The notes under the pieces were generated by a model. That model worked only from the letters and a program-made list of their open reading frames with translations. It did not search any database and was not told where the DNA came from. From the NCBI GenBank assembly GCA_900473915.1, contig UCNG01000005.1, positions 153,408 to 217,407 on the forward strand: DNA of 64,000 nt, given 5' to 3'. Position 1 is the stretch's first letter. Each line of letters starts with the position of its first letter. A program made the position numbers and the translations under genes. Source of the DNA: Hyphomicrobiales bacterium. GTDB lineage: Bacteria; Pseudomonadota; Alphaproteobacteria; Rhizobiales; Rhizobiaceae. Shown here piece after piece: positions 33,875-43,263 of this stretch.

Positions 33875-34720
33875 TTAAACGTCGGCGCGCACGTTCTGCT
33901 TCTGGTTGCCGAGACCTTCAATGCCGAGTTCCACGACATCGCCAGCCTTGAGGTAACGCGGCGGCTTCATGCCCATGCCGACGCCGGGAGGCGTGCCGGT
34001 GGAGATGATGTCGCCCGGCTGCAGAGACATGAACTGCGACAGGTAGGAAACCAGATAACGCACGCCGTAGACCATGGTCTTGGTAGAGCCGTCCTGCATG
34101 GTTTCGCCGTTGACGGTGAGCCACATCTTGAGATCCTGCGGGTCGGCAACCTCGTCCTTGGTGACGAGCCACGGGCCGGTCGGGCCAAACGTGTCGCAGG
34201 ATTTGCCCTTGGTCCACTGACCGGCGCGCTCGATCTGGAAAGCGCGTTCGGAAACGTCGTGCAGCGTGCAATAGCCAGCGACATAATCAAGCGCATCTTC
34301 TTCCGAGACGTATTTCGCGGTCTTGCCGATGACGATGCCAAGCTCGACTTCCCAGTCGGTCTTTTCCGAGCCGCGCGGGATCAGGAGATCGTCATTGGGG
34401 CCGACGATGGCCGAGGTGGCCTTCATGAAAATGACCGGCTCAGGCGGCACGGCCATGCCCGATTCGGCGGCATGGTCGGCATAGTTGAGGCCGATGCAGA
34501 TGAACTTGCCGGTGCCTGCGACGCAAGGGCCAAGGCGCGGATTGCCTTCCACCTTCGGCAGCGAATCGACGTCAATCGCGCCGAGCTTCGCCAGCGCATC
34601 CGGGGCAAGAGCCGCGCCGGAGAGGTCGCTTACATGCGCGGAGAGATCGCGGATCGAACCGTCAGCAGCCAGAAGGCCCGGCTTTTCCTGACCGGCTTCA
34701 CCGTAACGAAGAAATTTCAT
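33875..34720 (-). CDS. Fumarylacetoacetate hydrolase-family protein, probable 2,4-diketo-3-deoxy-L-fuconate hydrolase
   Basis: 281 residues of the FAH fold: ICIGLNYADHAAESGMAVPP, FMKATSAIVGPNDDLLIPRG and DWEVELGIVIGK carry the acidic metal ligands, and STGTPPGVGMGMKPPRYLKA ends the core. In the non-phosphorylative L-fucose route this family cleaves the 2,4-diketo acid to pyruvate and L-lactate. Neighbours (fuconate dehydratase and the SDR) support this assignment over ureidoglycolate lyase, a frequent automated label for the family. GGAG precedes the ATG by 7 bases. Confidence 0.87.
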   Translation of the reverse strand: MKFLRYGEAGQEKPGLLAADGSIRDLSAHVSDLSGAALAPDALAKLGAIDVDSLPKVEGNPRLGPCVAGTGKFICIGLNYADHAAESGMAVPPEPVIFMKATSAIVGPNDDLLIPRGSEKTDWEVELGIVIGKTAKYVSEEDALDYVAGYCTLHDVSERAFQIERAGQWTKGKSCDTFGPTGPWLVTKDEVADPQDLKMWLTVNGETMQDGSTKTMVYGVRYLVSYLSQFMSLQPGDIISTGTPPGVGMGMKPPRYLKAGDVVELGIEGLGNQKQNVRADV

Positions 34721-34761
34721 GAGATTGCTCCTTTGAGGGGATGAAAGAGAGGGCGCTGAGA

Positions 34762-35496
34762 CTAAATCGTCCAGCCGCCATCAATGTTGTAGGCTTGTCC
34801 AGTCGTATAAGTTGCACCGGCGAGATAAACGGCGAGATCAGCAATTTCTTCCGGCTGGCCGATGCGGCCGATCGGCTGACGGGCGATGAAGGCGGCGCGC
34901 TGCTCTTCATAATCGCCTTGCGCGCGCAAGCGGTCCTGCAAGGACGGGCTTTCGACCGTGCCGGGGCAGATGGCGTTGCAGCGGATGCCCTTGGCAACAT
35001 AGTCGGCCGCGACGGCCTTGGTGAGACCGATGACGGCGGCCTTGGTGACACCATAGGCAAAGCGGTTCGGCACGCCCTTCACGCTCGACGCGACAGAAGC
35101 CATGTTGACGATGGCGCCGTCTTCACGTTCCAGCATGCCGGGCAGCACGGCGCGGATGGTGCGGATCATCGAACGGATGTTGAGATTGACGGCGAAATCG
35201 AGGTCCTCATCCTTCATTTCGAGGATGGAGCCGCCGTGGACGACGCCAGCGCAGTTGAACAGGATGTCCACCTGCCCGATTTCGGCTACAAGCGCCTTCA
35301 CTTCCGCGTCGTCAAGCACGTTGAGCTTGCGGGTGATGATGCCGTTGACGCCTTCGATTTCCTTGAGGGCATCGGTGTTGATGTCGGTCGCGTAGACCTT
35401 CGCGCCCGCCTCCGCAAAGGCCAGTGCGCTTGCACGACCGATCCCTTGCGCAGCGGCTGTCACCAGCGCGGTTTTTCCATCAAAACGTATCGTCAT
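34762..35496 (-). CDS. SDR dehydrogenase, probable 2-keto-3-deoxy-L-fuconate dehydrogenase
   Basis: 244 residues. Rossmann motif TAAAQGIGRA, NAG-type motif as FNCAGVV, catalytic Ser in NMASVASS and YxxxK in YGVTK are all present. In the pathway it oxidises 2-keto-3-deoxy-L-fuconate at C4 using NAD+. The ATG at 35496 has GGAAGG 7 bases upstream; a TTG two codons earlier is not needed. First gene of the minus-strand operon, divergent from the IclR regulator across a 350-bp control region. Confidence 0.88.
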   Translation of the reverse strand: MTIRFDGKTALVTAAAQGIGRASALAFAEAGAKVYATDINTDALKEIEGVNGIITRKLNVLDDAEVKALVAEIGQVDILFNCAGVVHGGSILEMKDEDLDFAVNLNIRSMIRTIRAVLPGMLEREDGAIVNMASVASSVKGVPNRFAYGVTKAAVIGLTKAVAADYVAKGIRCNAICPGTVESPSLQDRLRAQGDYEEQRAAFIARQPIGRIGQPEEIADLAVYLAGATYTTGQAYNIDGGWTI

Positions 35497-35846
35497 TTTC
35501 AAGCCTTCCGTTCGACAAGCAGGATGTGTTCATCCCGCTGATTAAGCGTATTCAGATATGAATCGCAGACGATCATAACCGTGGGAAAAAGCAACCGGGT
35601 TGATTGGCATGATGCTGATTGCAAGGATCGTGGGCGCCCTGAAACGCGCCCCTGAAACGCGACTTGAAACTCGCCTTGCACCGTCTTCCTCCCGGCGGGC
35701 GGCTCCCGATCCGCCCCCAATTGTAAATTGTTTATTTATATGCAAACATATTATGTAAATCTGGTCAAGGCTCTCTCTGCCTGTTTGCACCTTTCGAATC
35801 CACGGCTCTTCGTATATGAAGAATGATATTCACAAGGGGAGTTCAC
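35497..35846. promoter_or_regulatory. Divergent control region of the fuconate cluster
   Basis: 350 bases without a gene, AT-rich around 35720-35760. An inverted repeat (TTATATG CAAA CATATTA, 35736-35753, one mismatch) and a tandem ATTGT (35720-35730) lie near its middle. The IclR regulator next door is the natural candidate to bind here. Confidence 0.5.
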
Positions 35847-36626
35847 TTGGAAACAGAGGATCGCTATCGCGCCCCCGCGCTCGACAAGGGGCTGGATATT
35901 CTGGAACTGCTTGCAAGCGTGGATGGCGGGCTGACGCAGGCGGAAATCGCCAAGCATCTCGACCGCAGCCCCAATGAATTCTACCGGATGCTGGACCGGC
36001 TGGTGAAGCGCGGATACGTGACCAAGCTGGAGGGCGACCGCTATTCGCTGACCCTCAAGCTGTTCGGCCTGGCGCATCTGCATGCGCCGGTGCGCAGGCT
36101 CGCTTCCTTTGCCACGCCCTTCATGCGTGAGCTCGCGGACCGCTCGAAACAGGCCAACCAGCTTGCCGTGTTCGACCGTGGGTCTGTCGTGGTCATCGCA
36201 CAGCAGGAAGCCCCGGATTACTGGGGCATTTCGATCCGCGTCGGCTCGCATATCAGCCTGTTCGATACCGGTTCGGGCCATGTGCTTCTCGCCTTCCGTT
36301 CGCCGGAAGAACGCCGGATGATGCTTGCCGAATATGCCAAGGACGGTGAAAGCGTGAAGCTCGACGAGAGTTTCTATGAGCGCCTCGACCAGATACGCGA
36401 GCGCGGTTATGAAATGATGCCGAGCGCGCAGGTGGCGGGCGTCTATAATCTTTCCGCGCCGATTCTCGGCCCCGACGGCACCTGCATAGCCTCGCTGACC
36501 TGCCCCTATGTGACGCTCGTCAACTCGGCTTCCGCCCCCGACATTACGCAGACCATCGGCCTGCTGCAAAAGACGGTCAAAGACCTGTCAAAACTGGTCG
36601 GCTCCGATATCGGAGCCATGGAGTAG
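35847..36626 (+). CDS. IclR-family transcriptional regulator
   Basis: 259 residues. Winged helix at about 10-65 (ALDKGLDILELLASVDGGLT, DRSPNEFYRMLDRLVKRGYV) and an IclR effector domain (about 75-250) with RVGSHISLFDTGSGHVLLAF. I choose TTG 35847, which has AAGGGGAG 5 bases upstream; the ATG eight codons earlier lacks a site. It lies between and divergent from the SDR operon and before the lactonase gene, so it most likely controls L-fuconate catabolism. Confidence 0.88.
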   Translation: METEDRYRAPALDKGLDILELLASVDGGLTQAEIAKHLDRSPNEFYRMLDRLVKRGYVTKLEGDRYSLTLKLFGLAHLHAPVRRLASFATPFMRELADRSKQANQLAVFDRGSVVVIAQQEAPDYWGISIRVGSHISLFDTGSGHVLLAFRSPEERRMMLAEYAKDGESVKLDESFYERLDQIRERGYEMMPSAQVAGVYNLSAPILGPDGTCIASLTCPYVTLVNSASAPDITQTIGLLQKTVKDLSKLVGSDIGAME

Positions 36627-36696
36627 CGGCTTATCGGTAATTCTTATTTGAAAACTCTCTTCTTTTTTGAAACTATGCGGAAGGAGGACGTTTTTC

Positions 36697-37557
36697 ATGA
36701 TTATCGATACCCATCTGCATCTGATCGACAAAAGCGCGTTGAATTATCCATGGCTGGACGGCGTTCCGGCGCTCAACCGCGACTTTCTGTTCGAGACCTA
36801 TCGGACGCAGGCAGAGCGCTGCGGCATCGGGGCGGCGCTGCATATGGAAGTGGATGTGGCAGCCGACGCCATTCAGGCCGAAACGGACCATATTCAGGAG
36901 ATTTCCAGACGCTCGGGCGGCTTCATCAAGGGCGCAATTGCCTCCTGCCGCCCGGAAGAACCGGGCTTCGCGGCCTATCTGGAACAGAGCCGCAGCAATC
37001 CATTCATCAAGGGCTTTCGCCGCGTGCTGCATGTGGTGCCGGACGATGTTTCCGAGGGCGCTCTTTTCCGCGAGAATATCAAGCGGCTGGAAGGCACCGG
37101 CCTGACCTTCGATCTCTGCACACTGCCGCATCAGATCGACAAGGTGCTGGCGCTCGCCGACCTCGCGCCCGGCGTGCAATTCGTGCTCGATCACTGCGGC
37201 GTGCCGGACATCAAATCAGGCGCGCTGGAAAGCTGGCAGAAGGGCATTGCCACGATTTCGCAACGCGACAATGTGGTCGCCAAGATTTCCGGCGTGGTGG
37301 CCTATGCCGACCCGGCAAGCTGGACCGTCGATACGGTGCGGCCTTATGTCGAGCATGTCATCCAGTCGTTCGGCTGGGACCGTGTGGTGTGGGGAAGCGA
37401 CTGGCCCGTCTGCACATTGTCAATTCCGGGGGCAGCCAATGCCGCTGCCGGGCTTTCCACATGGGTCGCCACGACCCACGCGCTTCTTGAGGGATGCAGC
37501 AATGACGAAAAGGCGCGCCTTTTGTCCGGGAATGCAACGCGTCTCTGGAAGCTTTAG
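36697..37557 (+). CDS. Amidohydrolase-family L-fuconolactonase
   Basis: 286 residues of the amidohydrolase-2 family. The metal-binding IIDTHLHLID opens the protein; the barrel then shows VLDHCGVPDIKSG and VVWGSDWPVCTLS, supplying the conserved His and Asp. It would hydrolyse L-fucono-1,5-lactone to L-fuconate, the substrate of the dehydratase. ATG 36697 has GGAGG 9 bases upstream; the earlier in-frame ATG at 36667 lacks this. Follows the IclR gene by 70 bases on the same strand. Confidence 0.85.
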   Translation: MIIDTHLHLIDKSALNYPWLDGVPALNRDFLFETYRTQAERCGIGAALHMEVDVAADAIQAETDHIQEISRRSGGFIKGAIASCRPEEPGFAAYLEQSRSNPFIKGFRRVLHVVPDDVSEGALFRENIKRLEGTGLTFDLCTLPHQIDKVLALADLAPGVQFVLDHCGVPDIKSGALESWQKGIATISQRDNVVAKISGVVAYADPASWTVDTVRPYVEHVIQSFGWDRVVWGSDWPVCTLSIPGAANAAAGLSTWVATTHALLEGCSNDEKARLLSGNATRLWKL

Positions 37558-37572
37558 GGTCCAGACTCAATT

Positions 37573-37680
37573 GATCCTGAGCCGGTGCGAAGCACCGTGT
37601 CGAAGGATAGAGGCGCATGCCCGGCGCATTTTCCCTCAGCCCTTCGAGACGCCGTTTTCAACGGCTCCTCAGGATGAGGG
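37573..37680. repeat. RIME-like compound palindrome
   Basis: Outer arms ATCCTGAG / CTCAGGAT enclose two hairpins (CGGTGC GAA GCACCG at 37583-37597; GCCGTT TTC AACGGC at 37651-37665) and an inner TCGAAGG / CCTTCGA pair. The layout is that of the mobile intergenic palindromes common in rhizobia. Confidence 0.7.
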
Positions 37681-37700
37681 AAGGAGAAGTCTCATAACGC

Positions 37701-37731
37701 AAAAACGCCGCCCGGCGGGGCGGCATTTTTT
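37701..37731. terminator. Bidirectional terminator (lactonase / soxG)
   Basis: GCCGCCC / GGGCGGC stem with a GGCG loop; six T follow on the plus strand and a run of five T on the minus strand. Confidence 0.8.
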
Positions 37732-37734
37732 CGA

Positions 37735-38289
37735 TCAGATTGCGAGTTCGACCTCGTTGCTGGCCAGTTCCAGCAAGGTCCAGACATGATCGGCGAATGA
37801 GTTCCACACTTCGATACGGTAATGATCCGCGTCCCATTTCAGCAGGATGATCTGGGCATGATCGAAGATGGTGCGGGCCGCGCCCGGCGCCTGCATTTCA
37901 GCCAGATTGAGCGGCGATGCCGCATTGAGCAGCCATTCAGCCTTGGGGCCTGCAATGTCGATGCCCGTCTCGCGATGGCTCACTTCCGTCAGGCTGTGCG
38001 GTTCGGTTTCATAAAGCTTGGCGAAAGCCGCAACAATGGCCGTCCCCTTGCTTTCATCCGCCCAGATATACCATTCGTCCGGTCCGATACAGGCAACGGC
38101 GATATCGCCGGTGCGGACAAGATCGCCGATCCTGGCGGGGATTTTCGCACCCAGCGCCTTTTCAGCCAGCGGCAGTTTTGCCGGGGCAATGCGCAGGATG
38201 AAGCGAGCCGCGTCATCGGCTGCGTGGATTTCCAGACGGCCGGGAATGACGACCTTGCGGTTCGAATAAGGTTTTGTTTCAACGAGCAT
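37735..38289 (-). CDS. soxG: Sarcosine oxidase gamma subunit
   Basis: 184 residues of the SoxG family, related to the GcvT fold; CIGPDEWYIWADES and SHRETGIDIAGPKAEWLLNA are typical. It is the smallest-known-function partner of the heterotetramer and helps assembly. AAGGA precedes ATG 38289; an ATG eight codons earlier would overlap soxA. Last gene of the operon soxB-soxD-soxA-soxG and followed by a terminator. Confidence 0.9.
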   Translation of the reverse strand: MLVETKPYSNRKVVIPGRLEIHAADDAARFILRIAPAKLPLAEKALGAKIPARIGDLVRTGDIAVACIGPDEWYIWADESKGTAIVAAFAKLYETEPHSLTEVSHRETGIDIAGPKAEWLLNAASPLNLAEMQAPGAARTIFDHAQIILLKWDADHYRIEVWNSFADHVWTLLELASNEVELAI

Positions 38290-38299
38290 GGTTCGATCC

Positions 38300-41200
38300 T
38301 TATCCGTTGCCATTCAACTTCTTGCCTTCGGGATCATAGAAGACCATGCCCGACACGGTGGCCTCATGCACGCTGCCATCCGGCATCGGCATATAAAGCG
38401 TTTCCCCCATGCGATCCTTGCCGCCCGACACCAGCGCCAAGGCGATGGACCGGCCAAGCGTTTCGCTCCAATAGGACGAGGTGACATGACCGAGCATGGT
38501 CATGGGCAGCGGCTGTTTCGGATCGGCGACGATCTGCGCGCCTTCTTCCAGCACCAGCTTCGGGTTTCTGGTCATCAGACCCACCAGATGCTTGCGGTCC
38601 TTTTTCAACATGTCGGGGCGCGCCAGCGAGCGCTTGCCGACGAAATCCGGCTTCTGCTTGCCGATGGCCCAGCCAAGGCTTGCATCATCGGGCGTCACGG
38701 TGCCATCCGTGTCCTGACCGACGATGATATAGCCCTTTTCGGCGCGCAGAACGTGCATGGTTTCGGTGCCGTAAGGCGTGATGTCATATTGCTGGCCGGC
38801 CTCATAAAGCGCCTTCCACAGTGACAGGCCGTAACGGGCAGGCACGTTGATTTCATAGCCCAGCTCGCCCGTAAAACTCATGCGGAACAGACGCGCAGGC
38901 ACGCCCAAAAATGTGCATTCGGCGACCGACATATGCGGGAAGGCTTCGTCCGAAATGTCCAAGCCCTCGACCATCGGCTCGATGAGCTTGCGCGCATTCG
39001 GGCCGTTGATCGCCACCACCGCCCACTGTTCGGTGGTGGAGGTGAGCGAGACTTTCAGCTCCGGCCATTCGGTCTGGAGATAGTCTTCCATCATGTTGAG
39101 AACGCGTGCGGCACCGCCGGTCGTGGTCGTCACATGGAAGCGGTCCTGCGTCAGACGCCCGACAACACCGTCATCGCGGATAAAGCCGTCTTCGCCGAGC
39201 AGCAGGCCATAGCGGCAGCGCCCGACACCAAGCTTCGTCCATGGATTGGTATACATGCGGTTCATGAACTCCGCCGCATCCGGGCCAACCACTTCGATCT
39301 TGCCAAGGGTGGAAGCGTCGAACATGCCGAGCGACTGGCGGGTCGCCTTGCACTCGCGCGCCACGGCCTGATGCATGTCTTCACCGGCTTTCGGGAAGTA
39401 CCAGGCGCGCCGCCACAGCGAGACAGGCTCGAAAGCCGCGCCATGCTGTTCGGCCCAAGCGTCGATTGGCGTCTTGCGCGTCACATCGAACAGTTTTCCG
39501 CGATTATAGCCGCAGAACGCGCCGAAGGTCGTCGGCGTATAAGGCGGGCGGAAGGTGGTGAGGCCAACCTGCGGCGTCGGGCGCTTGAGCGCATCGGCGG
39601 CAACGGCCAGACCGTTGATGTTGGACGTCTTGCCCTGATCGGTCGCCATGCCGTTTGTGGTATAGCGCTTGACGTGTTCGATGGAGTGGAAGCCCTCGCG
39701 CACGGCCAGACGAATATCCTTGGCGGTCACATCGTTCTGGAAATCGATGAAAGCCTTGGCCTTGCCCGGATCGCGATCCGTCGGCAGTTCGCGGCAGCTT
39801 ATGCCATCGCAGATGAAATCTCCGGCAACCGCATAATCGGCGGCCTTCGCCTTGTGGCCCGCATCACGGGCGGCGGCGGCACCCGCCTCGGCGCCTTCGC
39901 GAAGCGCGGAAGCAAGGTCGAAATTGCCATTGCCCGCACCGGCACAGCGGCTTTCCTCGGTGCGTTCGCCCGGCAGATAAATCTGGCGGGTCTCATCCCA
40001 GACCAGCGAACCCTTGGTATGCGAGAACAGGTGCACGCTCGGATTCCAGCCGCCGGACATCAGCAGTACATCGCAGGCAATCGTGCGCGCGGCACCAACC
40101 TTGCCATTCGAAACCGGATTGGCGCGCACGGATGAAACGCGATGGCGTCCGCCGGTGTCCGTCACAGTCCAGCCGGTAAGTGTCTCGATGCCGAGCATTT
40201 TTGCGCGGTTGACGAGGCTGTCGGCAACGCTGGAACGCACATCGATGATGGCCGGAACCTTGACGCCCGCGACCGCGAGATCGAAAGCGGCAAGCCAGGC
40301 GCTGTCATGCGAGGTGACGACGACGGCCTGATTGCCGACCTTGACGCCATAGCGGTTGAGATAGGTGCGCGCGGCGGAGGCCAGCATCACGCCCGGACGG
40401 TCATTGCCTGCAAAGACCAGCGGCTTTTCAATCGCGCCCTGCGCCAGCACCACCTGCTTGGCGCGCACGCGCCACATGCGTTCACGCGGCGCATTGGAGG
40501 CGGGCTTGGCCTGATGGTCGGTCAGGCGCTCGCAAAGGCCGACCATGTTCTGATGGTAATAGCCGATGGCCGTGGTGCGCGGCAAAAGCGTGACATTCGG
40601 ATTGGCCTTGAGCGCGGCAATGGTTTCGCTGAGCCAGTCCCAGCTTGCACGGCCATTGATGACCGGCTCCGGCTCGGACAGAAGCGAGCCGCCCATTTCC
40701 GCCTGCTCGTCGCAGATGATTACCTTCGCCCCGCTTTTCGCGGCCTCAAGTGCTGCGGCAAGACCGGCAGGCCCGCCACCGGCAACCAGCACGTCGCAAT
40801 AGGCATAGCGGCTGGCATAAGTGTCCGGATCGGGCTCGGAGGGCGATTTGCCAAGACCGGCAGCGCCACGGATGAAAGGCTCATAGACCTTGTTCCAGAA
40901 GCTCTTCGGCCACATGAAGGTCTTGTAGTAAAAACCCGCCGAGAAGAACATATAGAAGGCGTCGTTGATCGCGCCGACATCGTGCTTCAGCGACGGCCAG
41001 TGGTTCTGGGTTTCGGCTTTCAGGCCGTCATAGAGTTCCAGCACCGTGGCGCGGGTGTTCGGCTCGAAACGGCCCGGCCCGCGTGAAACGCCCATCAGCG
41101 CATTCGGCTCTTCGGAACCGGCGGAAAGAATGCCGCGCGGGCGGTGATATTTGAACGAACGACCGGCCAGATGCTCGCCATGGCTAAGCATTGCGGAAGC

Positions 41201-41305
41201 CAGCGTATCGCCTTCAAAGCCGGAATAGGCCTTGCCGTTGAAGGTGAAGCGAACGGGCTTGGCCTTGTTGACGCGGCCTTTGTTATGGATGCGCATATCG
41301 GTCAT
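38300..41305 (-). CDS. soxA: Sarcosine oxidase alpha subunit
   Basis: 1001 residues, full length. N-terminal 2Fe-2S-like region (RFTFNGKAYSGFEGDTLASA), a dinucleotide-binding domain with VAGGGPAGLAAALEAAKSG (about residue 174), and a C-terminal aminomethyltransferase (GcvT-like) domain with GFIRDDGVVGRLTQDRFHVT and SFTGELGYEINVP that binds tetrahydrofolate. The heterotetramer oxidises sarcosine to glycine, H2O2 and 5,10-methylene-THF (or formaldehyde). Its start overlaps the soxD stop by one base (TAATG). Confidence 0.95.
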   Translation of the reverse strand: MTDMRIHNKGRVNKAKPVRFTFNGKAYSGFEGDTLASAMLSHGEHLAGRSFKYHRPRGILSAGSEEPNALMGVSRGPGRFEPNTRATVLELYDGLKAETQNHWPSLKHDVGAINDAFYMFFSAGFYYKTFMWPKSFWNKVYEPFIRGAAGLGKSPSEPDPDTYASRYAYCDVLVAGGGPAGLAAALEAAKSGAKVIICDEQAEMGGSLLSEPEPVINGRASWDWLSETIAALKANPNVTLLPRTTAIGYYHQNMVGLCERLTDHQAKPASNAPRERMWRVRAKQVVLAQGAIEKPLVFAGNDRPGVMLASAARTYLNRYGVKVGNQAVVVTSHDSAWLAAFDLAVAGVKVPAIIDVRSSVADSLVNRAKMLGIETLTGWTVTDTGGRHRVSSVRANPVSNGKVGAARTIACDVLLMSGGWNPSVHLFSHTKGSLVWDETRQIYLPGERTEESRCAGAGNGNFDLASALREGAEAGAAAARDAGHKAKAADYAVAGDFICDGISCRELPTDRDPGKAKAFIDFQNDVTAKDIRLAVREGFHSIEHVKRYTTNGMATDQGKTSNINGLAVAADALKRPTPQVGLTTFRPPYTPTTFGAFCGYNRGKLFDVTRKTPIDAWAEQHGAAFEPVSLWRRAWYFPKAGEDMHQAVARECKATRQSLGMFDASTLGKIEVVGPDAAEFMNRMYTNPWTKLGVGRCRYGLLLGEDGFIRDDGVVGRLTQDRFHVTTTTGGAARVLNMMEDYLQTEWPELKVSLTSTTEQWAVVAINGPNARKLIEPMVEGLDISDEAFPHMSVAECTFLGVPARLFRMSFTGELGYEINVPARYGLSLWKALYEAGQQYDITPYGTETMHVLRAEKGYIIVGQDTDGTVTPDDASLGWAIGKQKPDFVGKRSLARPDMLKKDRKHLVGLMTRNPKLVLEEGAQIVADPKQPLPMTMLGHVTSSYWSETLGRSIALALVSGGKDRMGETLYMPMPDGSVHEATVSGMVFYDPEGKKLNGNG

Positions 41306-41610
41306 TATTTCGTCTCCGCAGCCGGAGTTTCTGCCAAAGCAGGACGGGGTTCACCGGCCTTGTAGGTCATCGCGAACTTGTCGCTGACCGTGTCGCGCAC
41401 CGCATTGAAGAAGCGGCCGCAGCCGTTGATATGCCGCCAGCGCTCAAAATGGGTGCCGCGTGGATTGGAGCGCGTGAACAGGAAATCGCGCCATTCATCA
41501 TCGGAAAGCGTCGACGGGTCGGCAGGGCGCGCAATATGCGCTTCGCCCGCATAGGCAAACTCCAGTTCCGGGCGTTCCATCTCGCAATAAGGGCAACGGA
41601 TAAGAAGCAT
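41305..41610 (-). CDS. soxD: Sarcosine oxidase delta subunit
   Basis: 101 residues. Zinc-binding MLLIRCPYCEMERPELEFAY gives two cysteines and HINGCGRFFNAVRDT the third with nearby histidines, as in characterised SoxD. ATG 41610 is the family start; the reading frame upstream covers the palindromic repeat and is not coding. Confidence 0.93.
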   Translation of the reverse strand: MLLIRCPYCEMERPELEFAYAGEAHIARPADPSTLSDDEWRDFLFTRSNPRGTHFERWRHINGCGRFFNAVRDTVSDKFAMTYKAGEPRPALAETPAAETK

Positions 41611-41634
41611 GTGTGTTTCTCTTATTTTTTCAAC

Positions 41635-41678
41635 GCATTTCCGAACGGAAAACCGGTTTCCACTTTTCCTGGAAATGC
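41635..41678. repeat. Palindromic intergenic repeat, copy C
   Basis: Arms GCATTTCC / GGAAATGC surround GAACGGAAAACCGGTTTCCA. It fills most of the gap between soxB and soxD within the operon. Confidence 0.7.
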
Positions 41679-41680
41679 TT

Positions 41681-42934
41681 TTAATGCGCGACTGCAGCAG
41701 CAGCCGCTTCATCGATCAGGCGACCAGTGGTGAAGCGTTCAAGCGTGAATGGCGCATTGATCCAGTGCGGTTCGTCGCGGGCAATCGTATGGGCGAAGAC
41801 ATGCGCTGAACCCGGCGTCGCCTTGAAGCCGCCCGTGCCCCAGCCGCAATTGACATAAAGCCCCGGCACCGGCGTCTTGCCGATGATCGGGGAGCGATCC
41901 GGCGTGACGTCGACGATACCGCCCCATTTGCGCAGCATGCGCATGCGGGTGAAAATCGGGAAGACTTCGCAGATGGCGGCAAGCGTATGCTCGATCAGCG
42001 GCAGGCCGCCGCGCTGGCTATAGGACACATATTGGTCGGTGCCGGAGCCGATCACCAGCTCGCCCTTGTCGGACTGGCTGATATAGGCGTGCACCGTGTT
42101 GGACATGACCACGCAAGGGAAGATCGGCTTGACCGGCTCGGACACCAGCGCCTGCAGCGGGAAGCTTTCAAGCGGCATGCGCACGCCTGCCGTCTCCATG
42201 ACAATCGACGTGCTGCCCGCAGCCGATACCGCCACCTTCTTCGCCTTGATAAAACCGCGTGGCGTATCAACGCCGGTGACGCGGCCCGATGCGTCGCGGC
42301 GGATGGCTGTGACCGGGCAGTTCTGGATGATATCGACGCCGCGCTCGGTCGCGCCGCGCGCATAGCCCCAGGCAACCGCGTCGTGACGGGCCACGCCGCC
42401 GCGCCGCTGCAAGGTGGCGCCCACCACCGGGTAGCGGGCATTGGGCGAAATATCGAGCGGCGGGCAATATTCCTTCGCCTGCTCCTTCGTCAGCCATTCA
42501 TTGTCGATGCCGTTGAGGCGGTTGGCGTGGATGTGCCGCTTGAAGCTCTGCACGTCATGCACTGTATGCGCCAGCATCATGACGCCGCGCTGCGAGAACA
42601 TGACGTTGTAGTTCAGGTCCTGACTCAGACCCTCCCACAGCTTCATCGCATGTTCGTAGAGATGCGCGCTCTCGTCATAGAGATAGTTGGAGCGGATGAT
42701 GGTCGTGTTGCGGCCCGTATTGCCGCCGCCGAGCCAGCCCTTTTCGATGACGGCGACATTGGTGATGCCGTGTTCCTTGGCCAGATAATAAGCGGCACCC
42801 AGGCCATGCCCGCCAGCGCCGACGATGATGACGTCATATTCGGCCTTGGGTTCGGCATTCGGCCATTGCGGCTTCCAGTTCTTATTGCCGGAAAGCGCAT
42901 TCTTGATAATCGAAGCTGCAGAAAAACGGGACAT
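41681..42934 (-). CDS. soxB: Sarcosine oxidase beta subunit
   Basis: 417-residue flavoprotein. FAD-binding [19 protein letters not shown] (about residues 34-52) and [18 protein letters not shown] are characteristic of SoxB, which carries the noncovalent FAD and covalent FMN and the sarcosine site; the C-terminus shows [20 protein letters not shown] take ATG 42934 ([14 protein letters not shown]). First gene of the operon. Confidence 0.95.
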   Translation of the reverse strand: MSRFSAASIIKNALSGNKNWKPQWPNAEPKAEYDVIIVGAGGHGLGAAYYLAKEHGITNVAVIEKGWLGGGNTGRNTTIIRSNYLYDESAHLYEHAMKLWEGLSQDLNYNVMFSQRGVMMLAHTVHDVQSFKRHIHANRLNGIDNEWLTKEQAKEYCPPLDISPNARYPVVGATLQRRGGVARHDAVAWGYARGATERGVDIIQNCPVTAIRRDASGRVTGVDTPRGFIKAKKVAVSAAGSTSIVMETAGVRMPLESFPLQALVSEPVKPIFPCVVMSNTVHAYISQSDKGELVIGSGTDQYVSYSQRGGLPLIEHTLAAICEVFPIFTRMRMLRKWGGIVDVTPDRSPIIGKTPVPGLYVNCGWGTGGFKATPGSAHVFAHTIARDEPHWINAPFTLERFTTGRLIDEAAAAAVAH

Positions 42935-43263
42935 GGACAACCACCAGTTTCGCGGGCCGCAAGCGCCCTTCCGGCACAAGCGAAGCCTTTGATGATATTT
43001 CTATTGTTTCCGTTTCAAGCCCGACAGCAGGCTTGCGTCAAAAGACGCCACAAATACGACATGGCCACCATTTCGCGACATGCCGCCCGATGCGGACAGG
43101 CCTGTCCTCGCCTGCAACCAGACGGCAAAGCAGTTTCAAAAATGCCCCCTGTAAAATAGGACAACATTATTGTCCTTTTTCCTTTTCTTTTGTTGCGCAA
43201 AGGTCTACGCATTCTTTCGTAAAATCGCGTCCAAAATAAAAGAAACGCAAGAAAGGTGATTCC
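42935..43263. promoter_or_regulatory. Divergent soxB / glutamate dehydrogenase control region
   Basis: 329 bases without a gene. A perfect inverted repeat AGGACAA CATTA TTGTCCT (43158-43176) lies 88 bases before the dehydrogenase start, in an AT-rich segment, and is the best operator candidate. Confidence 0.5.
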
